Source: an uncultured Lentisphaeria bacterium (GTDB taxonomy: Bacteria > Verrucomicrobiota > Lentisphaeria > Victivallales > UBA1829). Taken from it: DNA of 11,188 bases. The stretch lies in contig CAJMAW010000104.1 in NCBI GenBank assembly GCA_905211485.1, forward strand, positions 1 to 11,188, written 5' to 3'. The notes beneath the pieces were generated by a model. That model was not told the origin of the DNA and did not search any database. It saw nothing but the letters and a program-made list of their open reading frames with translations. Every line of letters begins with the position of its first letter. Within the stretch, counting starts at the first letter, position 1. Made by a program: the position numbers and the translations under genes. Positions 8,401 through 11,188 of this stretch are shown piece by piece.

Positions 8401-8620
8401 TTTCTGGCGCGATCCGGAACTCGGGGATCCGGATTTCTATGAAAAGGTTGTGGCGCCCTATGTCGCGGAACTGGACAAGTACATTCCGCTTGTCAAGGCG
8501 GATATGAGCGACGAGGATGTCAAAAAAGTCTTTTCCGAAGCTGTTCCCGGCTGGAAGGAAATCCGTTTCAAACTGGATGAGATGCGCAGAAAATATCTTG
8601 AGGAGAAGTTGAGCCGCTGA
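5483..8620 (+). CDS. Large TPR-repeat lipoprotein with C-terminal CBM9-like domain
   Basis: 1045 residues from ATG 5483; the frame is open further upstream into the preceding gene, but the lipoprotein signal starts here, with GAGGAG at 5465-5470. The signal is MNKNT, a hydrophobic stretch, then a V-C-G-C lipobox with Cys20 the likely lipidated residue. A Ser/Ala-rich linker follows (about 21-65). Residues about 70-735 are helical repeats of TPR type, with units such as IAEALKLNQKIL, GSLDKAYAVTQEVL, KQPEAIQAYRDILK and GRLAEAAKVAEEA. From about 737 (VAWEALKNQPEKQLM) to about 950 lies a beta-rich segment resembling CBM9/DOMON-like modules: FSALADVNGVHFLFHAYDD, then YEIYLAPG and YFFFDWDLFYDK. A charged helical tail ends the protein. 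It probably scaffolds or captures glycans at the envelope alongside the upstream hydrolase. The CBM9 assignment is by pattern only. Confidence 0.7.
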   Translation: MNKNTAYILSAALALSVCGCSTQSSSESSAGTAPSGMISAASSGSVDFSSASFSFSTLSEVPSPVPQQAVQLTPEQQKAQKAFNDKLAAARQEVNRGKYAEGEKILKELEGDSSVSAALRLQATQERVNALSRQNKIAEALKLNQKILESKDLSPDRLFSVLDVKRGLQVRADQYEDAVLTGFEILSRCALTPSQVKTQQNAIIHNLARAKHFDAAISLIREQMADPNCTPEEKVTLYGNIIGHYQTAGSLDKAYAVTQEVLTTPGFTGDAKANMLLRSADILMRMKPPKRADADRIALQITEDDAYSNSARIRALTSMANRVLSDRKAVTEPVISAAEKLLGSASLSDLEKARLLEQISKVAKKDNASGGKMLESAQAILALPSPDGASSSANSEMNRIKIAASWTIAEHQALNGKMDEAMKTVRLPLQLKNLSTENVISLQSNIARLYQWQRKQPEAIQAYRDILKTDSSPSTKARVNELIAKLLLYFNDVEGAAKVYREGGDRIAEANVYQKNGEPEKARETARKILEDEKQSIKDRRLAYEFFISPDAESRKLMEKYLNFWKSSNPNGYVFFNQLRTAMQYADYDFALRCAEILSDLDSHKKNFFTHLYRVNALAGLGRLAEAAKVAEEASLNPLFTASERYRLALSAAALSTPERSGELQKAFEKVNAKFPDRAGLSNKEISDAIIKAGRTAMIANKPVVAKDIYKVYESLYVPQEKKVYDVGYSETPVSGIVAWEALKNQPEKQLMDRSYGGNMDFLVTDVSTGNRGGGIGSAAEAEKAKKRYTEFSALADVNGVHFLFHAYDDRAKEVEARLLGAGSYEIYLAPGTNQPYFCILPNLQTGDSGLWQTTYNNEHHRRPKLTDGSFRTEHVFTPDGYKTYFFFDWDLFYDKIPDKGDLWDFENIQWGRDGGFSWNGTKTIHGRSTWGNLAFDLTEAQKNAIRRKIIFKALSDYKSEKVTSGRKAGIIDFWRDPELGDPDFYEKVVAPYVAELDKYIPLVKADMSDEDVKKVFSEAVPGWKEIRFKLDEMRRKYLEEKLSR

Positions 8621-8651
8621 CCCGGATGAGTTTTCCCGGCCAGCAGCCGGA

Positions 8652-8722
8652 GACAGAAAAAATCCCCCCTCTCTGCCGATGAGCTTTCCTTTCAGTCGGG
8701 GAGGGGGGCTTCTGTTTTTTTT
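8652..8722. terminator. Long, apparently bidirectional intrinsic terminator
   Basis: cccccctc (8664-8671) pairs with gagggggg (8701-8708). An inner ccga/tcgg pairing and an outer acagaa/ttctgt pairing extend the stem. Eight T residues follow on the plus strand (8715-8722), and six A residues (8657-8662) give a U-run when read on the minus strand. It ends the hydrolase/lipoprotein operon and could also stop leftward transcripts from the aldehyde dehydrogenase gene. Confidence 0.85.
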
Positions 8723-8898
8723 CCGTAATTTCCAGGATCCGCTTTCCAGCGGGGGAAACAGGATTTTCAAAAAATCTTCATCCTGCCGGACGGGAGAGGA
8801 TGGATGACCTTATTATATTTCTTCTCTCCGCTTTTTTCTGGTCATTCCTCTTTTTTCTTTCTTTTTTTCTCTTCCTGGGGATTTTACATTTTTCTTTG
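8723..8898. other. Convergent intergenic spacer, T-rich on the plus strand
   Basis: No reading frame is credible here. Long pyrimidine runs fill about 8809-8898 on the plus strand. catcct (8779-8784) and aggatg (8797-8802) form a 6-bp inverted repeat; read leftwards it is followed a few bases later by a U-run (plus 8769-8774), so it could be a weak terminator for the aldehyde dehydrogenase gene. Confidence 0.4.
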
Positions 8899-10245
8899 TT
8901 ATTTTGAGAGAAATTTCAGAAGCTTCAGTCTTTTGTCGAGTCCGGGGGGATAACGCATAGGCAGGTCGATCCAGGAAGCTTTTTCCATGACCGGTTTATA
9001 GTGTGTGAAGGTATCGAAGCTCCATTGTCCGTGATAAGCGCCCATACCGCTGGCGCCAACGCCGCCGAAGGGCATGGAGGCATTGAGCAGGTGGGTGACG
9101 GTTTCATTGACGCAAACTCCGCCGGAGGAAGTCTGATTCAGGATCTGATTCAAGGCTTTTTTTGCGGAGGAGAAATAATAGAGCGCCAGAGGTTTCGGAC
9201 GGCTGTTGATGAAATGGATGGCTTCTTCGATACTGGAAATGCCGAGGACAGGGAGAAGAGGTCCGAAGATTTCCTCCTGCATGAGGGGTTCATCGAGTCT
9301 GGGATCGTCGATGATGCTGGGGGCGATGAAGCGTTTTTCTCTGGAGGAGTCGATATGCCTTCCTCCGGCCAGACGGATGAGCCTGTCGAAATGCCTTTCA
9401 TTGACGATTTGAGGGTAATCCTGGGATCGGATGGGGTCGTCTCCGAAGAATTTCCGGATTTGGGTACGCATGAGGTCAATGAGTTTCTGACGAACAGACT
9501 CGTGGACGAGGAGATAGTCCGGTGCGACGCATGTCTGGCCTGCATTGAGGAATTTTCCCCATGCGATGCGTCTTGCCGTGAGCGTGAGATTTGCGTCTTT
9601 ATCGACGATACAGGGACTTTTTCCTCCGAGTTCCAATGTAATGGGAGTCAGATTTTCAGCGGCGGCGCGAGCGACGGCTTTCCCGCCTTCGGTCCCTCCT
9701 GTATAGAAGATGTAGTCGAAATGTTCTTTCAGGAGAGCCCTGGAAGTTTCGGTCCCGCCGATGCAGACCGTTGCCTGTTCGGCTGGAAAGACTTCTGAGA
9801 TGATTTTCTGAATGATTTCAGCTGTGGCCGGAGCCTGTTCAGCGGGTTTGAGCACGACGCTGTTACCTGCGGCGACGGCGCCGGCGAAAGGTGACATCAT
9901 GAGCTGAAAAGGATAGTTCCATGCCGAGAAAATAAGGACGGTTCCATACGGTTCCGGGCAGATCATTCCTTTTGCTGGCATGTTGAGTGGTGAAACTCCA
10001 ACTTTTCTGCGTTTAGCCCATGCGGGGAGTTTTCTGCAGAGCATGGCAATGTCTTCGAGAACGATGGAAGTTTCCGTTGCACAGGCTTCAAATTTGGATT
10101 TTCCGAGGTCCTCATAAAGAGCGCGGAAGATTTCCTCTTCATGTGATTTGATGGAGAGAGCGAGATTTCTGAGTACCGTTATTCTGTCTTTGATTTCAGA
10201 TCTGGGGAATTTTTTTTGTTTTTGAATGATTTCCTGAATATTCAT
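8899..10245 (-). CDS. Aldehyde dehydrogenase, class 3-like
   Basis: 448 residues from ATG 10243-10245, a full-length match for the shorter class 3-type family (about 440-490 residues), which oxidises aldehydes to acids with NAD(P). Visible landmarks: FSAWNYPF with the oxyanion-hole Asn110; VVLKPAEQAPAT (NAD-binding Lys133); FYTGGTEGGKAVA (180-192), the cofactor loop; LELGGKSP with general base Glu205; and FLNAGQTCVAPDYLL with nucleophile Cys239. EEIFGPLLPV and PFGGVGASGMGAYHG follow in the expected order, and the tail runs PPGLDKRLKLLKFLSK. The frame can be extended to a TTG at 10329, but that codon lies inside the likely -35 box, so the ATG is preferred. Substrate is unknown; no pathway partner is adjacent. 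The N-terminal part uses AGA and A/T-ending codons more than the hydrolase operon does. Predicted cytoplasmic. Confidence 0.92.
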   Translation of the reverse strand: MNIQEIIQKQKKFPRSEIKDRITVLRNLALSIKSHEEEIFRALYEDLGKSKFEACATETSIVLEDIAMLCRKLPAWAKRRKVGVSPLNMPAKGMICPEPYGTVLIFSAWNYPFQLMMSPFAGAVAAGNSVVLKPAEQAPATAEIIQKIISEVFPAEQATVCIGGTETSRALLKEHFDYIFYTGGTEGGKAVARAAAENLTPITLELGGKSPCIVDKDANLTLTARRIAWGKFLNAGQTCVAPDYLLVHESVRQKLIDLMRTQIRKFFGDDPIRSQDYPQIVNERHFDRLIRLAGGRHIDSSREKRFIAPSIIDDPRLDEPLMQEEIFGPLLPVLGISSIEEAIHFINSRPKPLALYYFSSAKKALNQILNQTSSGGVCVNETVTHLLNASMPFGGVGASGMGAYHGQWSFDTFTHYKPVMEKASWIDLPMRYPPGLDKRLKLLKFLSK

Positions 10246-10300
10246 AAATGAGGGATCCGTTTCTGAAGGTGAGAGTGTGGTGTGAGAACAAATCGCCTGG

Positions 10301-10329
10301 AATCTATTTCCAGAAAGGAGATTTGTCAA
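10301..10329 (-). promoter_or_regulatory. Candidate promoter of the aldehyde dehydrogenase gene
   Basis: On the minus strand a consensus TTGACA (plus 10324-10329) is followed after 17 bp by TAGATT (plus 10301-10306), about 55 bp upstream of the ATG at 10245. Confidence 0.55.
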
Positions 10330-10394
10330 GGGGAGAATAGAGTCTGGTAGTTTGTATGGGAAAAAAATCCCGGAATATTTTTCATGGAATAGTC

Positions 10395-10422
10395 TTGAAA
10401 AATGAGGAAAAGGGAGTAAATT
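10395..10422 (+). promoter_or_regulatory. Candidate promoter of tRNA-Ser
   Basis: TTGAAA (10395-10400) and TAAATT (10417-10422) are 16 bp apart, ending 29 bp before the mature tRNA 5' end. The match is moderate. Confidence 0.35.
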
Positions 10423-10451
10423 TTTTGAATTGCCGATAGAAGCTCTGATTC

Positions 10452-10543
10452 GGAGAGATGCCTGAGTGGCCGAAAGGAACGGTTTGCTAAACCGTCGTAG
10501 GGGTCAAACTCTACCGGGGGTTCGAATCCCCCTCTCTCCGCCA
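10452..10543 (+). tRNA. tRNA-Ser (anticodon GCU), CCA encoded
   Basis: The 7-bp acceptor stem ggagaga (10452-10458) pairs with tctctcc (10533-10539), followed by discriminator G and an encoded CCA (10541-10543). The anticodon arm acggt-ttgctaa-accgt puts GCT at 10486-10488, reading AGC/AGU codons. A long variable arm, typical of serine tRNAs, lies between the anticodon and T arms, and the T arm contains the canonical gttcgaatc. All arms are intact, so the gene looks functional. tRNA-Ser genes are frequent targets of integrases, and the DNA just downstream is gene-poor and repeat-rich. Confidence 0.97.
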
Positions 10544-11021
10544 TTCTTTTTGTCCTCATCAGATTCTTTAAATCAGAGTCAGTTTGCGCAGCCTCCGCTA
10601 AAACCCGTTGATACAAAGGGTTTTACAAACCATATCGTCGTGTGTTTGAAACACACTCAGACCGCAAAATCAGAGCGTTTTCTCCCGATTTTCGGCCCTT
10701 CTCAGTCTGAATTCTGAGAATTCCGGGAGCCCCCGAAAAACTGGAGTGTTTTCACAAATTGTTCATAATCAGCAATAATGCTTTCCGGAATCCTACCCAG
10801 CCGGGTGGCGGTTAAAAACTCGCCCGCGAGGGATTCGAACTCGGGGTTGGATTCGGCCGATTTTTGAGGTCAGCAATCCTACCCTGTCGCGCGGAAATTG
10901 GCGGGGTGCGGTTTGAAACACGGTCGTGTTTGGAACCGCCACCCACGGTCTAACTGGTGATAATAGCGCCCCGCTGACCTCAAAATCTGCTGTATTATCA
11001 CTACCCAAAGGGTGGCAGGAA
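10544..11021. other. Gene-free, repeat-rich region after tRNA-Ser
   Basis: About 480 bases without a convincing gene. Near the tRNA: taaaaccc (10599-10606)/gggtttta (10618-10625), and the 17-bp palindrome gtgtgtttgaaacacac (10640-10656). Further on, ctcccg/cgggag (10682-10687, 10724-10729) encloses ttctcag/ctgagaa (10699-10705, 10714-10720). From about 10780 the composition turns G+C-rich and a denser set of repeats begins. Confidence 0.6.
10682..10729. repeat. Nested inverted repeats (two-part hairpin)
   Basis: ctcccg (10682-10687) pairs with cgggag (10724-10729) and, inside, ttctcag (10699-10705) pairs with ctgagaa (10714-10720) around an 8-base loop. No T-run follows on the plus strand, so it is a weak terminator candidate at best. 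Confidence 0.5.
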
Positions 11022-11031
11022 AAAACTCTCC
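10789..11031. repeat. Mosaic of interlocking direct and inverted repeats
   Basis: Directly visible: aatcctaccc at 10789-10798 and 10875-10884. gggtggcggtt (10803-10813) is matched exactly in reverse complement by 10934-10944. gatttttgaggtcagc (10859-10874) is matched by gctgacctcaaaatc (10973-10987) with one unpaired base. A long hairpin spans 10904-10944 (gggtg, c, ggtt, aaacacg with their partners). gtgataata (10957-10965) is matched by tattatcac (10993-11001). A related hairpin, ctaccc then gggtgg, occurs at 10793-10808 and 11001-11015, each followed by aaaaactc nearby. Function is unknown; a structured RNA, a recombination site array or a repeat-derived element are all possible. Confidence 0.6.
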
Positions 11032-11188
11032 TAGACGGACATCGGCACTTGGTGATCCTGGCGCCCGGCGCGGAGCGGCTGAAACAGACCTCGCTTCTCC
11101 GGGCGATCCAGAAGTTGCGGCAGTGGACGGACATGCTGATCAACGGCGAGGCTGGCAATGTCTCCGATTTGGCGGAGAAACTCGGCTA
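11022..11188 (+). CDS. Partial open frame resembling the C-terminal part of recombinase-associated helix-turn-helix proteins
   Basis: The frame is open from the stop at 10914-10916 to the window end, but only the part from about 11022 looks coding: KTLLDGHRHLVILAPGAE, then LLRAIQKLRQWTDMLINGEA and GNVSDLAEKLG. This recalls the conserved segment of proteins found with site-specific recombinases, especially in Alphaproteobacteria: a short strand ending in a P-G turn, then a helix of the type (A)-(R)-x-x-R-W-x-x-L-L, and the start of a helix-turn-helix. No ATG precedes it and upstream codons lie in repeat DNA, so it may be a 5'-truncated remnant or use an alternative start. It is cut by the window edge. 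Assignment is by recalled pattern only and is tentative. Confidence 0.35.

Noticed and set aside
7289..8770. 493-residue minus-strand open frame
   Set aside because: Antisense of the lipoprotein gene; it starts beyond the terminator and shows no domain.
9001..9798. 265-residue plus-strand open frame
   Set aside because: Antisense of the aldehyde dehydrogenase catalytic region.
10326..10616. 96-residue minus-strand frame containing MAERGGFEPP
   Set aside because: This peptide is the well-known spurious translation of the reverse strand of a tRNA-Ser gene; it overlaps the tRNA completely.
10820..10860. Apparent tRNA T-arm on the minus strand (ggattcgaac near 10831)
   Set aside because: The flanking bases do not form a proper 5-bp T stem, and no acceptor or anticodon arm could be found around it.
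10789..11015. CRISPR array
   Set aside because: Repeats are too few, of unequal length, unevenly spaced and in both orientations; no cas gene is present.
10793..11158. 121-residue minus-strand open frame
   Set aside because: It runs through the repeat mosaic and opposite the recombinase-like frame, with low-complexity, Arg/Pro-rich composition and no motif.

Overview
The window looks like a metagenomic contig, or part of one, built from at least two and possibly three pieces of different origin. No database search was possible, so the taxonomic statements below are inferences from gene families, codon choice and gene order.

Block A (1 to about 1340) is strongly G+C-rich, with GCG and CGC codons dominating. 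It resembles a Firmicutes/Clostridia (Oscillospiraceae-like) chromosome. A peptidase U32 family gene (cut by the window edge) and zapA are read leftwards. A DnaD-like replication protein is read rightwards from a shared intergenic region, but is cut off after about 50 residues.

Block B (about 1335 to 10543) has more moderate composition and a gene repertoire typical of gut Lentisphaerota (Victivallis-like), or less likely Planctomycetota. It holds the N-terminal part of a PocR-domain AraC-type regulator (minus), broken at the junction with block A. Divergent from it is an FAD-dependent oxidoreductase followed by a clear terminator. Next comes a probable two-gene operon: a secreted GH123/DUF4091-type glycoside hydrolase and a very large TPR lipoprotein with a C-terminal CBM9-like domain, closed by a long, apparently bidirectional terminator. 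A convergent class-3-like aldehyde dehydrogenase (minus) and a complete tRNA-Ser(GCU) follow.

Block C (10544 to 11188) has no convincing complete gene. It contains many inverted and direct repeats, some of which would compete for the same pairing partner. It ends in a G+C-rich open frame resembling the C-terminal part of recombinase-associated helix-turn-helix proteins. This may be the edge of an element inserted beside the tRNA, or a second chimeric join.

Functionally, the block B core reads as a glycan module: a possible sugar-responsive regulator (PocR/AraC), an oxidoreductase, an exported glycosidase, and a surface lipoprotein with repeat and carbohydrate-binding parts. The most consequential observation is the abrupt tail-to-tail truncation of two unrelated genes near 1340. 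The most curious unexplained DNA is the repeat mosaic at 10680-11031.
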